64,000 nt of DNA from Nocardioides palaemonis (GCF_018275325.1 NZ_JAGVQR010000003.1:62001-126000); one strand, 5' to 3'. Numbered from the stretch's first letter, positions 48,124 through 59,592 are shown. The notes: generated by a model not told the origin, from the letters alone. A program made the numbers and translations.

Positions 48124-49121
48124 CCCTCCTCGACCTCCTCGCCCTCGACTTCATGCAGCGTGCGCTCGTCGCCGCGCTGCTGACCGGGCTGGCCGCCCCC
48201 GCGATCGGCACCTTCATCGTCCAGCGCCGGCTCGCCCTGCTCGGCGACGGCATCGGCCACGTCGCGGTGACCGGCGTGGCGCTCGGCCTGCTCACCGGCG
48301 CCTCCCCCACCTGGACGGCGGTGGTCGTCGCGGTGCTCGGCGCGGTGCTCATCGAGCTGATCCGCGAGCGCGGCCACACCAACGGCGACGTCGCGCTCGC
48401 GCTGCTCTTCTACGGCGGACTCGCCGGTGGCGTGCTGATCACCGGCATCGCCGGACAGGGCGCTGCCACGCTCCAGGCCTACCTGTTCGGTTCACTCACC
48501 AGCATCTCGGGCCAGGACGTGTGGGTCACCGCTGCCCTGACCGTGGTGGTGCTGGTGGCGACGCTCGGGCTGTCGCCGCAGCTGTTCGCGGTCGCGAGCG
48601 ATCAGGACTTCGCCCGGGTCGCGGGCCTCAGGGTCCGGGGCTACAACCTGCTGATCGCGGTGCTGGCAGCCGTCAGCATCACGGTGGCGATGCGTACGGT
48701 CGGCCTGCTGCTGGTCTCGGCGCTGATGGTGGTCCCGGTCGCGACGTCGCAGCAGCTCGCGCGCTCGTTCCGGACCACCCTGCTCGGCGCGATGCTGGTC
48801 GGCTGCCTGGCATCGGCGGGCGGGCTGCTGCTCAGCGCCGCCCTGTCCTTCCGTGCGTCGGTGGCGCCCGGCCCGACGATCGTGCTGCTCGCACTGGCGA
48901 TGTTCACCGCGACCTGGCCGCTGGGCGCGTGGCTGCGCCGGCGCAGCCGGCTGATGGCGCCGTTCCCGGAGGTGGCCGCCACGCCGCACCGCTCCACCGA
49001 GCACCCGCACGCGCACGGCGACGACTGCGGCCACCCGGCCGTCCCGCACGGCGACCACGTCGACTACGTGCACGACGGCCACCGCCACGCCGTGCACGGG
49101 GAGCACTATGACGAGCACTGA
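48120..49121 (+). CDS. znuB: Zinc ABC transporter, permease subunit
   Basis: 333 residues of the ABC-3 permease family with eight or nine hydrophobic helices up to about residue 275, including GDGIGHVAVTGVALGLL and MRTVGLLLVSALMVVPVATS. The last 50 residues are again histidine-rich (HPHAHGDDCGHPAVPHGDHV and onward). The start is GTG overlapping the znuC stop. The last 14 bases overlap zur. It forms the membrane channel of the importer. Confidence 0.92.
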   Translation: MTLLDLLALDFMQRALVAALLTGLAAPAIGTFIVQRRLALLGDGIGHVAVTGVALGLLTGASPTWTAVVVAVLGAVLIELIRERGHTNGDVALALLFYGGLAGGVLITGIAGQGAATLQAYLFGSLTSISGQDVWVTAALTVVVLVATLGLSPQLFAVASDQDFARVAGLRVRGYNLLIAVLAAVSITVAMRTVGLLLVSALMVVPVATSQQLARSFRTTLLGAMLVGCLASAGGLLLSAALSFRASVAPGPTIVLLALAMFTATWPLGAWLRRRSRLMAPFPEVAATPHRSTEHPHAHGDDCGHPAVPHGDHVDYVHDGHRHAVHGEHYDEH

Positions 49122-49518
49122 GCAGGACCCGGCACGCCCCGGCGTACGTCCGACCCGGCAGCGGCGAGCGGTCGCGGCGGCGCTCGACGCCTTCGACGAC
49201 TTCCGCAGCGCCCAGGAGATCCACGACCTGATCGCTCAGCGCGGCGAGTCGGTCGGGCTGGCGACGGTCTACCGGACCCTGTCCGCGCTCGCGGAGGCCG
49301 GCGACGTCGACATGCTGCGCACCGAGGACGGCGAGGCGGTCTGGCGCAGCTGTTCCGGCACGCACCACCACCACCTCGTGTGCCGGACCTGCGGTGCGAC
49401 GGTCGAGGTCGAGGGACCCGCCGTCGAGCGCTGGGCCGACGCGATCGCCGCGGAGCACGGCTTCGCCGACATCAGCCACACCCTGGAGCTGTTCGGGACG
49501 TGTCCCCGGTGCGCCTGA
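49108..49518 (+). CDS. zur: Zinc uptake regulator, Fur family
   Basis: 136 residues. The winged-helix half (residues 14-80) contains RPTRQRRAVAAALDAF and LATVYRTLSALAEAGDVDML. Metal sites: the structural CxxC pairs Cys92/Cys95 and Cys132/Cys135 and the regulatory His86-His89 cluster. Being the fourth gene of the operon that carries Zur boxes, it is most likely autoregulated and represses uptake when zinc is plentiful. The ATG overlaps the end of znuB. Confidence 0.93.
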   Translation: MTSTEQDPARPGVRPTRQRRAVAAALDAFDDFRSAQEIHDLIAQRGESVGLATVYRTLSALAEAGDVDMLRTEDGEAVWRSCSGTHHHHLVCRTCGATVEVEGPAVERWADAIAAEHGFADISHTLELFGTCPRCA

Positions 49519-49533
49519 GGCGCTGACGGAGGG

Positions 49534-50310
49534 CTACGCGTTGGGCAGCGCGCCGCCGTAGCGGCGGTCCCGGCGGGCGTAGGTCTCGATCGCGGCCCAC
49601 AGGTGGCGGCGGTCGACGTCGGGCCACAGCACGTCGGTGAAGACCATCTCGCTGTAGGCGGCCTGCCACAGCATGAAGTTGGACAGGCGCTGCTCCCCCG
49701 ACGTGCGCCAGACCATGTCGGCGTCGGCGAGCTCGGGGACGTAGAGGTAGCGGGCGAACGTCTTCTCGTCGACCTTGTCCGGGTTGAGCCGGCCGGCGGC
49801 CACCTCGCGGGCGATCGACCGCGCCGCGTCGGCGAGCTCGGCGCGGCCGCCGTAGTTGACGCACATGGTGAGGGTGAGGACGTCGTTGTCGCGCGTCATC
49901 TCCTCGGCCACCTGGAGCTCCTTGATGACCGACTTCCACAGCCGCGGCGCGCGGCCGGCCCAGCGGACCCGGACGCCGAGGGCGTGCATCTCGTCGCGGC
50001 GGCGGCGGATGACGTCGCGGTTGAACCCCATCAGGAAGCGCACCTCGTCGGGGCTGCGGGTCCAGTTCTCGGTGGAGAAGGCGTAGGCCGACACCGCCTT
50101 CACGCCGATCTCGATGGCGCCTTCGACCACGTCGAAGAGGCTGCTCTCACCCTCCTCGTGGCCCTTGGTGCGCGGCAGTCCGCGCTCCTTGGCCCACCGG
50201 CCGTTGCCGTCCATGACGATCGCGACGTGCTTCGGCACGAGGTCGCGCGGCACGGCCGGCGGCGTCGCACCGCTCGGGTGCGGGGTCGGGGCGTTCACCT
50301 CACGCTTCAC
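49534..50310 (-). CDS. uppS: Polyprenyl diphosphate synthase (undecaprenyl/decaprenyl, cis type)
   Basis: Extends farnesyl diphosphate with isopentenyl units to make the lipid carrier for cell-wall synthesis. 258 residues; the catalytic Asp lies in HVAIVMDGNGRWAKERGLPR, and later motifs YAFSTENW, TMCVNYGGRAEL, DMVWRTSGEQRLSNFMLWQA and WPDV are complete. The start is GTG. It shares strand and neighbourhood with recO, the usual actinobacterial order, with a DUF1697 gene between them. Confidence 0.95.
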   Translation of the reverse strand: MKREVNAPTPHPSGATPPAVPRDLVPKHVAIVMDGNGRWAKERGLPRTKGHEEGESSLFDVVEGAIEIGVKAVSAYAFSTENWTRSPDEVRFLMGFNRDVIRRRRDEMHALGVRVRWAGRAPRLWKSVIKELQVAEEMTRDNDVLTLTMCVNYGGRAELADAARSIAREVAAGRLNPDKVDEKTFARYLYVPELADADMVWRTSGEQRLSNFMLWQAAYSEMVFTDVLWPDVDRRHLWAAIETYARRDRRYGGALPNA

Positions 50311-50490
50311 GGGAGCAGCCTAGGACCGTTGTCCGGCGCTGATGTGACACGGTCCGTGCCGCCTTCCGCGGCCTTGATCTCCGCGTCCTGACACACCCCA
50401 TGTCAGGACGCAGTCCCATCGGTGGCAGGACCCGGCACCATCCGTGTCACCACCCGTGGTTCCGGGCGCGCAGAGGTGACGCGCCACGGG

Positions 50491-50994
50491 TCAGGTCCCG
50501 TCCAGACGCGCCAGCAGCCGCAGGACGGTCCCCGCGCCGCGCGAGGTGGCAGGGACGCCCAGCCGCTGCTCGACCACGCGGGTGCCGTAGCTGCGGCGCT
50601 CCTCGTGGTTGTGCACGACCGCGTGCCGTTCGTCGGCCCGGAGCACGGTGACGCGGGGGTCGGGCGACCACGGGATCAGCTCGGGGAAGACGTCGGGACC
50701 GTCGAAGACGGTCAGCTCGCACCCGTCGGGCAGGTCGTGGAGGCCGAGGTCGCGCAGCCAGTCGAGCGGGCGGACCAGAGCGACGTCGGCGTAGCCGCAC
50801 GGCGGGCCGAGACTGGCCGCGACCGCGTCGGCGAGCGCCTGCGGGTCACCGTCGCAGGAGAAGGCGACCGTGCCGTTGGACTGGTGGCTCAGCACCTCGC
50901 GCGCGCCCTCGGCCGTGAAGGCCTCGACGAGCTGGACGCGGGACGGGCTGCGCGGCTGGCCGAGGTTGACGTTGCGGAAGAACGCGACGTGCAC
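50491..50994 (-). CDS. DUF1697 family protein
   Basis: 167 residues. The N-terminus MHVAFFRNVNLGQPRSPSRV with the Arg-Asn-Val-Asn-Leu core is the DUF1697 signature, and the C-terminal NHEERRSYGTRVVEQRLGVP also fits. The function of the family is unknown. The GTG start lies 3 bp after the recO stop, so it probably belongs to the recO transcript. A gap of 180 bp to uppS contains a near-palindromic duplication (CCTGACACACCCCATGTCAGG). Confidence 0.82.
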   Translation of the reverse strand: MHVAFFRNVNLGQPRSPSRVQLVEAFTAEGAREVLSHQSNGTVAFSCDGDPQALADAVAASLGPPCGYADVALVRPLDWLRDLGLHDLPDGCELTVFDGPDVFPELIPWSPDPRVTVLRADERHAVVHNHEERRSYGTRVVEQRLGVPATSRGAGTVLRLLARLDGT

Positions 50995-50997
50995 GGC

Positions 50998-51726
50998 TCA
51001 GCGCTCGACGTAGGCCATCGAGCGCAGGCCGCGCTCAAGGTGCCAGGCGAGGTACGCCGAGACCAGCCCGCTGGCCTCGCGCAGGTGGCGGGGGTCGGCG
51101 GCGTGGACCAGCGGCCAGTCGCCCACCAGCAGCGCACCCAGCACGCGCACGGTCTCGGGCGCGGGGGTGGCCGAGCCGGGCAGCTTGTCGGCGGCGCACA
51201 TCACGCCGCCGGCCGACGGGTTGAAGAAGCGGTGGGGCCCCTCGACGCCGCACTGCACGCAGTGGTCGAACGACGGCGCGTAGCCGGCCACCGCGAGCGA
51301 GCGCAGCAGGTACGAGTCGAGCACCTGGCCGGCCGGGTGCTCGCCGCCCGACATGGCGCGCAGGCCGCCGACGAGCAGCAGGAACTGCTGGACGGCCGGC
51401 TCCTTGTCCTCGGTGACGAGCCGCTCGGCGGTCTCCAGCATCACCGTGCCGGCCGTGTAGCGGTCGTAGTCGAGCCCGAGGCGGGAGTGGAACGGGTCGA
51501 GAGTCTCGGCCTGGGTGATCACGTCGAGGCTGCGCCCCTCGGCGAGCTGGAGGTCGACGTGGGTGAACGGCTCGAGCCGCGAGCCCCAGCGCGAGGTGGT
51601 GCGGCGCACGCCCTTCGCCACCGCGCGCACGCGGCCGTGGCGGCGCGTGAGCAGGGTGATGATCCGGTCGGCCTCGCCCAGCTTGTGGGTCCGGAGCACG
51701 ACCGCCTCGTCGCGGTAGAGGGGCAC
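50998..51726 (-). CDS. recO: DNA repair protein RecO
   Basis: Loads RecA by displacing SSB during recombinational repair. 242 residues: the OB-fold N-terminus (LYRDEAVVLRTHKLGEADRI, LTRRHGRVRAVAKGVRR), a helical middle and the zinc-binding segment HCVQCG plus the later GGVMCAAD. GTG 51726 is chosen because conserved RecO sequence starts at once and GGGGGA is 10 bases upstream; another GTG 18 bases earlier is less likely. Confidence 0.93.
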   Translation of the reverse strand: MPLYRDEAVVLRTHKLGEADRIITLLTRRHGRVRAVAKGVRRTTSRWGSRLEPFTHVDLQLAEGRSLDVITQAETLDPFHSRLGLDYDRYTAGTVMLETAERLVTEDKEPAVQQFLLLVGGLRAMSGGEHPAGQVLDSYLLRSLAVAGYAPSFDHCVQCGVEGPHRFFNPSAGGVMCAADKLPGSATPAPETVRVLGALLVGDWPLVHAADPRHLREASGLVSAYLAWHLERGLRSMAYVER

Positions 51727-51771
51727 CCGCTCATTGTCCCCCACGCACCCCGGGGTGACGGGCTGCGCGGG

Positions 51772-52635
51772 TCAGCGTTTCCGGCTGCGACCGGCGCGGG
51801 CGGCGCCGGCGCTCCAGCAGTCGAGCGCGAAGTCCGTGGCGGCCCGGGTGAGCCGCTCGGGCCGGAACCGCCACTCGAGGATGGACGTCGCGCGCTCGAT
51901 GCGTACGTGTGGGAGCTCGGCGGCGAGCATGTCGGCGTCGACGAACGGGTGGATCGGGTCGACGGGGTGCCCGACGACCAGCGTCGGCGCCTGGATCGAG
52001 CGCCGCTGGCGCGACGACGGCGCGACGCGCCCGAAGATCACGCCGTGCAGCATCGCGGCGGTGGTCTCCGCGCGGTGGTCGACGGTGTCGAGCGCGATCC
52101 CGGCCCAGAACGGCACCAGCCCGCGCGGCACCGACCGGGCGGCACGCTGCAACGCGTTGGCGGTGAACGGGGCGTAGCGGGCGGCGAACATGATCGGCAC
52201 GAACGCGACGATCCCCGCCACGAGCGCGTTGTTGAGGACGGGCATCTCGACGACCAGGCCCCGCACCCGGTCCGGGGCGATCACCGCGACCTCGAGGGCG
52301 ACGTTGGCGCCGAGCGAGGTGCCGCCCACCACGGCCTGCTCGGCACCGAGGTGGTCGAGCAGCGCCACCACCTGCTCGCCGAACGACGTCATCGAGTAGA
52401 CGAGCGGGTCGGCCGGCTGGTCCGACCGGCCGTGGCCGAGCAGGTCGAGGGTGACGACGTGCAGGCCCTGCGCGGCCATCGCCCGGGCGAGCGGCTGCTG
52501 CATCCGGCGCGGCATCAGCAGGCCGTGGAGCAGCACGACCCACTGGTCGCCGGAGCCGTACTCGGTGTACTCCAGCCGGTCGCGGCCGCCGTCGGACTCG
52601 ACGAAGAGCTGTCCGATCCGCTCGCTCACCAGCAT
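51772..52635 (-). CDS. Alpha/beta-hydrolase fold protein, atypical triad
   Basis: 287 residues. HG oxyanion (VVLLHGLLMPRRMQQPLARA), a serine nucleophile in GGTSLGANVALE near residue 100 and an acidic candidate in GHPVDPIHPF near residue 227 are seen. The place where the catalytic His normally stands reads RIERATSILEWRF, with no His, so the enzyme may be inactive or may use another residue. No substrate can be assigned. It lies 20 bp after apbE on the same strand and may belong to that transcript. Confidence 0.78.
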   Translation of the reverse strand: MLVSERIGQLFVESDGGRDRLEYTEYGSGDQWVVLLHGLLMPRRMQQPLARAMAAQGLHVVTLDLLGHGRSDQPADPLVYSMTSFGEQVVALLDHLGAEQAVVGGTSLGANVALEVAVIAPDRVRGLVVEMPVLNNALVAGIVAFVPIMFAARYAPFTANALQRAARSVPRGLVPFWAGIALDTVDHRAETTAAMLHGVIFGRVAPSSRQRRSIQAPTLVVGHPVDPIHPFVDADMLAAELPHVRIERATSILEWRFRPERLTRAATDFALDCWSAGAARAGRSRKR

Positions 52636-52655
52636 GCTCGAGAATGTAGCGCCGA

Positions 52656-53437
52656 TCAGGCCGCCCGTCCGAACGTCTCGCAGCGGCCGTCCTCCCACAC
52701 CACGAGGCCGGCGCGGCCCGTGCGGGTCGCGAGCCACGCCAGCGCTCCTGCGCCGAGGGCGTACGCCGCGGTGGCGTCGACGTCGGTCCACGTGAGGTCG
52801 GCGCCGACCACCGTCACCTGCGCGACACCGACGGCGGTCGCCCCGGTGCGGGCGTCGACGATGTGCGTGCCGCGGTGGGCGGTGCCCGACGTGGCGACCG
52901 CCCCGTGCCGGATCGGCACCCGGGCCAGCACGCGGGACGGGTCGTGGGGGTCCTCGATCCCGACCAGCCACGGGTCGCGGTCCGGGTCGGCGACGTGGCA
53001 GACCATGTCGCCGCCCGCGGACAGGCACACGTCGGTGTCGTCGAGCGCGAGCAGCGCCCGGGCCGCGCGCTCGACCGCCCAGCCCTTCACCACCCCGCTC
53101 GGGTCGAGCACGGTGCGACCGTCGGGGCCGGGGCGGCGTACGTCGAACGCACCGCCCGACTGGATCCGGGCGAGCTCGCCGATGGCGAGCACCTCCGCGA
53201 CCTCGGGAGGGCACTCGGCCAGCCCGATCTCGCCGCGGCCGAGCCGGCTGACGTGCGAGTCGGCACGGTAGGTGGAGAAGACCCGGTCGACGTTGCGCAG
53301 CGTCGCGACGGCCTCGAGCCAGGCGCGCTCCCCGGCCGGCGTCGTGGCGTGCCGGCCGCGCAGCGCCAGGCTGATCGGCATGCCCATCACCTGCACCACC
53401 TGGCGGGTGGTGCGCGGGCGGGCTGCGGCCACGGCGC

Positions 53438-53441
<4 letters not shown>
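52656..53441 (-). CDS. apbE: FAD:protein FMN transferase (ApbE)
   Basis: Attaches FMN covalently to a threonine of partner flavoproteins. 261 residues: MGMPISLALRGR start, LRNVDRVFSTYRADSHVSRL, SGGAFDVRRPG, LDPSGVVKGWAVERA, SAGGDMVCHV, then AVATSGTAHRGTHIVDARTG with the metal-binding region and DVDATAAYALG. No lipobox is seen, so it seems to act in the cytoplasm or be exported otherwise. The GTG start overlaps the stop of the FMN-binding gene (GTGA), which names its most likely substrate. Confidence 0.9.
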
Positions 53442-53991
<550 letters not shown>

Positions 53992-53995
<4 letters not shown>

Positions 53996-55389
53996 CACCC
54001 GAAGCTCTCGACGTGGATCCGCCGGGCGGGGACGCCCAGCGCCAGGCAGCTGCGCCGCACCGCGTCGGCCCACGGCCCGGGGCCGCAGACCCAGACGTCG
54101 CGCTCGGCGAGGTCGGGCACCCAGTGGTGGAGCAGCGTGGTGTCGTCGGCGAGCGGGGCATCACCGAGCCACGAGTCGGGGTGACGTCGCCGGCCGGGCA
54201 GGTCGACGACCTGCAGGCCCCGGGTGGCGCCGAGGTGGGCCAGCTCGCCGGCGAACAGCGGCTCGGTGGTCCAGCGGTGCAGCAGGACCGCCTCGCCGGG
54301 CGCGTAGTCGAGACCCTCGGCCAGCGAGCGCAGCGGGGTGATGCCGACGCCGGCGCCGATCAGCGCGACCTTGCGGCGCGTCCGGACCCGCGGGGTGAGC
54401 CGCCCGTAGGGGCCCTCGACGGCGACCCGGCTGCCGGGGACCAGGCGCGAGGCAGCGCTGCTGCCGTCGCCGGCGTGCTTGATGGTGACCCGGAGGTGCC
54501 GGCCGTCGGGGGCCGACGAGATCGAGTACGGGTTGGCGCGGGTCCAGCCCTCGCGGTCCAGGAAGCGCCAGTTGAAGTACTGGCCGGGCGAGACCCGCAT
54601 CCGGTGCAGGTGCCGGCCGGTCAGGTGGACCGTGACCACGTCCGGCGCCTCGTGGACCACGCCCGCGACGACCAGCTCGTGGCGCAGCGTGCGGACCAGC
54701 GGCAGCAGCACCCGCCACACCAGCACCGCGACGGCGGTGGTCCCCCATGCGGACCACCAGAAGAGCGTGCGCCCCGGCGAGGAGGTGAAGCTGGCGCCGG
54801 TCCACAGCTGGTGCGGGAGCGCCAGCCCGACGCCGAGGTAGGCGTAGAGGTGCATCAGGTGCCACGACTCGTAGCGCAGCCGGCGGCGGGCCGCCCGCAG
54901 GCTGGTCACCACCACCATCACCAGCGCGACGGTGCCAGCCGCGGCGAGCAGCATGCCGGGGCTGTCGACGACCAGCTGCCAGAACATGCCCGGCGTCTCC
55001 AGGAGCCGGCCCGCGGCGTAGCCCCAGGTGATGAGCACGATGTGCACCAGCATCAGGGTGAACGACGAGAACCCGACCCAGCGGTGCAGGTGCACCAGCC
55101 GGTCCTGGCCCCACGAGCCCTCCACCAGCGGCAGCCGCGCCATCAGCAGCACCTGCACGAGGAGCAGCACCGACGCGACGAGCCCGGTCCACTGCCCCAC
55201 CGAGGTGAGCGCGGTGGACCAGGCGCCGAGCGCGGTGACGCCGCCGTCGGACGCCCACCACGTGGTGACGAGGAGGAGGGCGCCCCCGAGCAGCGCCGTG
55301 GACGCGGTCCGCACCAGCTGGTCGGCGTGTGCCCGGGTGGCCCGCACGGGGGCCGGGTGCGGGACCCGGGCGGCGTCGAGGGTTGTCAT
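53992..55389 (-). CDS. Ferric-reductase-like transmembrane protein with FAD/NAD(P) domain
   Basis: 465 residues. Six or so transmembrane helices with paired histidines for haem (HLHRWVGFSSFTLMLVHIVL; ESWHLMHLYAYLGVGLALPH) are followed by a ferredoxin-reductase module: PGQYFNWRFLDREGW and ANPYSISSAPDG for FAD, LIGAGVGITPLRSLAE for NAD(P)H and DVWVCGPGPWADAV. It can pass electrons from NAD(P)H through the membrane. Encoded directly before the FMN-binding protein and ApbE, it is the presumed entry point of an extracytoplasmic flavin transfer chain. Confidence 0.9.
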
Positions 55390-55410
55390 GCCCTCAGGTT
55401 CGGCTCGTTC

Positions 55411-55427
55411 CCTGTGCGATTCCTGTG
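55411..55427 (-). promoter_or_regulatory. Direct-repeat operator candidate before the reductase operon
   Basis: The minus strand has CACAGG-AATCG-CACAGG, an 11-bp direct repeat 22 bp from the reductase start. Such phased repeats are typical sites for OmpR-type response regulators. No such regulator is in the window. Confidence 0.4.
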
Positions 55428-55456
55428 AAGAGGTTCTGAGCAGCGTACGAGTGTGG

Positions 55457-57256
<1,800 letters not shown>

Positions 57257-57298
57257 CTAGGCCTCGCTGCGGCAGCGAAGGAGGAGGCTGCGCATCAT
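57257..57298 (-). CDS. leuA leader peptide
   Basis: 13 codons, MMRSLLLRCRSEA, with three consecutive leucine codons (CTC CTC CTT), ending 72 bp before leuA. Similar leader peptides before leuA are known in actinobacteria (comparative studies of amino-acid attenuators). The sequence TCGCTGC-C-GCAGCGA overlaps its end and GC-rich inverted repeats follow, so a ribosome stalled at the Leu codons could change leader folding. Confidence 0.75.
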   Translation of the reverse strand: MMRSLLLRCRSEA

Positions 57299-57372
57299 GA
57301 CGAGTCCACGGTACGCCGTGCCCGGGCGCCGCGCAGCCGGATGTCCGGGGAGCGGACGAACGAGCGGCTCCA

Positions 57373-57474
57373 CTCGGTGGTTGAGGTGCGAGCGCGACCC
57401 CTCGGTGGTTGAGGTGCGAGCGCGACCTCTCGGTGGTTGAGGTGCGAGCGCAGCGAGCCTCGAAACCACGCCGG
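57373..57474. repeat. Three tandem 28-bp repeats ending in a palindromic unit
   Basis: Units start at 57373, 57401 and 57429, each CTCGGTGGTTGAGGTGCGAG followed by CGCGACC-type sequence. The last unit continues into AGCGAGCCTCGAAACCAC, which folds back on GGTGGTTGAGG. It has the look of a dispersed palindromic element of Nocardioides-type genomes. No gene is seen in 57299-57482. Confidence 0.85.
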
Positions 57475-57482
57475 CCGGACGA

Positions 57483-58241
57483 TCAGGCGAGCCCGCGGGC
57501 CGCGTAGGCCGTCGCGGTGAGCTCGAACGGCCCGGGCCCGAGGGTGCGGCGCAGGACCTCCTCGAGGCGCTCGCGCCCGCCGTCCCCGAGCGAGGCGAGG
57601 GCGTCGCCCACCGGGCCGACGCCGTGCAGGTAGGGCTCCCACCACTCCTCGAACGTCGGGTGGGCCACCGTCACGGTCAGCTCCTCCGACGCCACGTCGC
57701 GCAGCCCGGCGCCCTCGAGGACCGCCACGAGGCTCGCCCGCGAGCCGCCCGGGAAGTCGCGCTCGCCCGGGTGGTCGGGGACGATCTCGGCCATCGCCTC
57801 CCAGACGGGCCGCATCGGGGCGCGGTTGGCGGCGAGGTCCCACACGGTCGCCCCGACGATCCCGTCAGTGCGGGTCACGCGCGCCATCTCGGCGAGCCCG
57901 CCGACCGGGTCCTTCATGAAGTGCACGACCAGGCACGCCGCGGCGACGTCGTGGACGCCGTCGTCGAAGGGCAGCGACTCCGCGGCTCCCTTGCGCACGT
58001 CGACGCCGGGGAAGCGGTCGCGGCAGGCGGCGACGAACGGCTCGGACGGGTCGATCGCCGCCACGTGGGTCGCTCCGAGCCGGGCGACCAGCTGCTCGGT
58101 CAGGGCACCCGGACCACAGCCGACGTCGAGGGCGTGCTGGCCCGCCTCGACCCCCAGGAAGTCGGCGAACCGGGCCGCGAGCGGTCGCGAGTACCGACCC
58201 ATGAACCGGTCGTAGGCCTCACCCGCCACGTCGAATCCCAC
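57483..58241 (-). CDS. Class I SAM-dependent methyltransferase
   Basis: 252 residues. The SAM-binding motif I is HALDVGCGPGALTEQL near residue 38; AAIDPSEPFV follows and ESLPFDDGVHDVAAACLVVH is motif II, as in the UbiE/Methyltransf_11 group. The C-terminal part resembles small-molecule or aromatic methyltransferases; the substrate is unknown. Divergent from the flavodoxin-fold gene with 35 bp between starts. Confidence 0.85.
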   Translation of the reverse strand: MGFDVAGEAYDRFMGRYSRPLAARFADFLGVEAGQHALDVGCGPGALTEQLVARLGATHVAAIDPSEPFVAACRDRFPGVDVRKGAAESLPFDDGVHDVAAACLVVHFMKDPVGGLAEMARVTRTDGIVGATVWDLAANRAPMRPVWEAMAEIVPDHPGERDFPGGSRASLVAVLEGAGLRDVASEELTVTVAHPTFEEWWEPYLHGVGPVGDALASLGDGGRERLEEVLRRTLGPGPFELTATAYAARGLA

Positions 58242-58276
58242 GACGGTCGACGCTACCCCCCTCGTAGGCTCTCGTC

Positions 58277-58762
58277 ATGCCCTCGTTGCTGGTGGTCCAC
58301 CACTCCCCGACCGCGTCGGTGGCAGCCCTCACCGACGCGGTGCTCGGGGGTGCCTCGGACGAGGCGATCACCGGCGTCGACGTGGTGGTGCGCCCGGCCC
58401 TGCAGGCCGGCGCCGACGACGTGCTGGCCGCCGACGGGATCCTCCTCGGGACCCCGGCCAACTTCGGCTACATGAGCGGCGCGCTCAAGCACTTCCTCGA
58501 CACCGTCTTCCTCCGGGTGGGCGGCTCGCTGTCCGACGACGGGGCGGCCGCGGCGGCGTCCGGCGGGCGCACGCCGTACGGGCTCTACGTCCACGGGCGC
58601 TACGACACCGCGGGCGCGGTGCGCTCGGTGCAGGCGATCGTCGGGGCGCTGCCGTGGCGGCAGGCCGCGCCGGTGCTGGAGGTGCTCGGCGACGTCGGCG
58701 CCACCGAGCGGGAGCAGGCGCACGAGCTCGGCGGCACGCTTGCCGCCCTGGTGATGGCGTGA
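58277..58762 (+). CDS. Flavodoxin-fold NAD(P)H-dependent reductase-like protein
   Basis: 161 residues. The FMN-binding pattern LLVVHHSPTASVAALTDAV at the N-terminus and GILLGTPANFGYMSGALKHF with the following LD near residue 55-75 are those of flavodoxin_2/NADPH-dependent FMN reductases. Probably a cytoplasmic quinone or flavin reductase. Its stop overlaps the next start by three bases, linking it to the lipoprotein gene. Confidence 0.82.
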   Translation: MPSLLVVHHSPTASVAALTDAVLGGASDEAITGVDVVVRPALQAGADDVLAADGILLGTPANFGYMSGALKHFLDTVFLRVGGSLSDDGAAAAASGGRTPYGLYVHGRYDTAGAVRSVQAIVGALPWRQAAPVLEVLGDVGATEREQAHELGGTLAALVMA

Positions 58763-59592
58763 GCGGGCTGCTGCGGGCGCTGACTGCTGCGGTCGCCCTG
58801 GTCGTGGTGCTCACCGGCTGCTCCTCCGGGGACGCCGACCCCGGTGCGGAGACGCCCGCGGCGGCCCCCTCGTCGGAGTCGACCGCCGCCGAGGAGCCGG
58901 CGCCCGACCCCGGCTCGCGACCCCGGGTCGGTGAGTGCCACGCCCTGACGTTCCGGCAGGCCGTCACCGTCGCCGGGCGCACCGCCCCGGTCCCGTGCCG
59001 GCGGCCGCACACCGCCGAGACCTTCTTCGTCGGCCGCCTCGACCTGGACACGAAGGCCGGCCACACCCGCCGCCCCGACTCGCGGGCGGCGCAGGCACAG
59101 GCGCGACGTGCGTGCACCACGCGGTTGCCCCGGCACCTCGGGCGCGACCCGCGCGACCTGCGGCTCAGCATGGCGCAGGCCGTCTGGTTCACCCCGAGCC
59201 CCGCACGGGCCGAAGCCGGTGCCGACTGGTTCCGCTGCGACGTCGTGGTCGTCGCGGCACCCCGCACGCTGCTGCGCCTGCCGCGGAGGACGAAGGGCTG
59301 GTCGGAGGCGCCCGGCACCGCGATGTGCGCAACCGCTGCCCCGGGCAGCAAGGGCTTCCGGCGCGTGACCTGCCAGTCGCCGCACTCGTGGGTCGCGGTC
59401 GCCACGGTCGACATCCCCGGCACCCGGCTCCCGAAGGAGGCCGTGATCGCCGACCGGATGGAGGCGCCCTGCCGCGACGCCGCCCGGACCCGCGCGGGCG
59501 ACCCGCTCGACCTCACCTGGTCGCAGGAGAGCCCGACGGCCGACCAGTGGTCCGCCGGCCGGCGCTACGGGATCTGCTGGGCGCCAGCCTGA
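58759..59592 (+). CDS. Septum-formation-family lipoprotein
   Basis: 277 residues. GTG 58759 gives a signal ending in VVLTGC (lipobox), then an Ala/Pro/Glu-rich spacer and two copies of a cysteine-containing module: GECHALTFRQAVTVAGRTAP with VPCRRPHTAETF, and later VTCQSPHSWVAVATV. The xxC..PH.aE pattern is that of the Septum_form domain family of actinobacteria, whose precise role is not established. It is surface-exposed by prediction. A repeat-rich 336-bp gap follows. Confidence 0.78.
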   Translation: MSGLLRALTAAVALVVVLTGCSSGDADPGAETPAAAPSSESTAAEEPAPDPGSRPRVGECHALTFRQAVTVAGRTAPVPCRRPHTAETFFVGRLDLDTKAGHTRRPDSRAAQAQARRACTTRLPRHLGRDPRDLRLSMAQAVWFTPSPARAEAGADWFRCDVVVVAAPRTLLRLPRRTKGWSEAPGTAMCATAAPGSKGFRRVTCQSPHSWVAVATVDIPGTRLPKEAVIADRMEAPCRDAARTRAGDPLDLTWSQESPTADQWSAGRRYGICWAPA

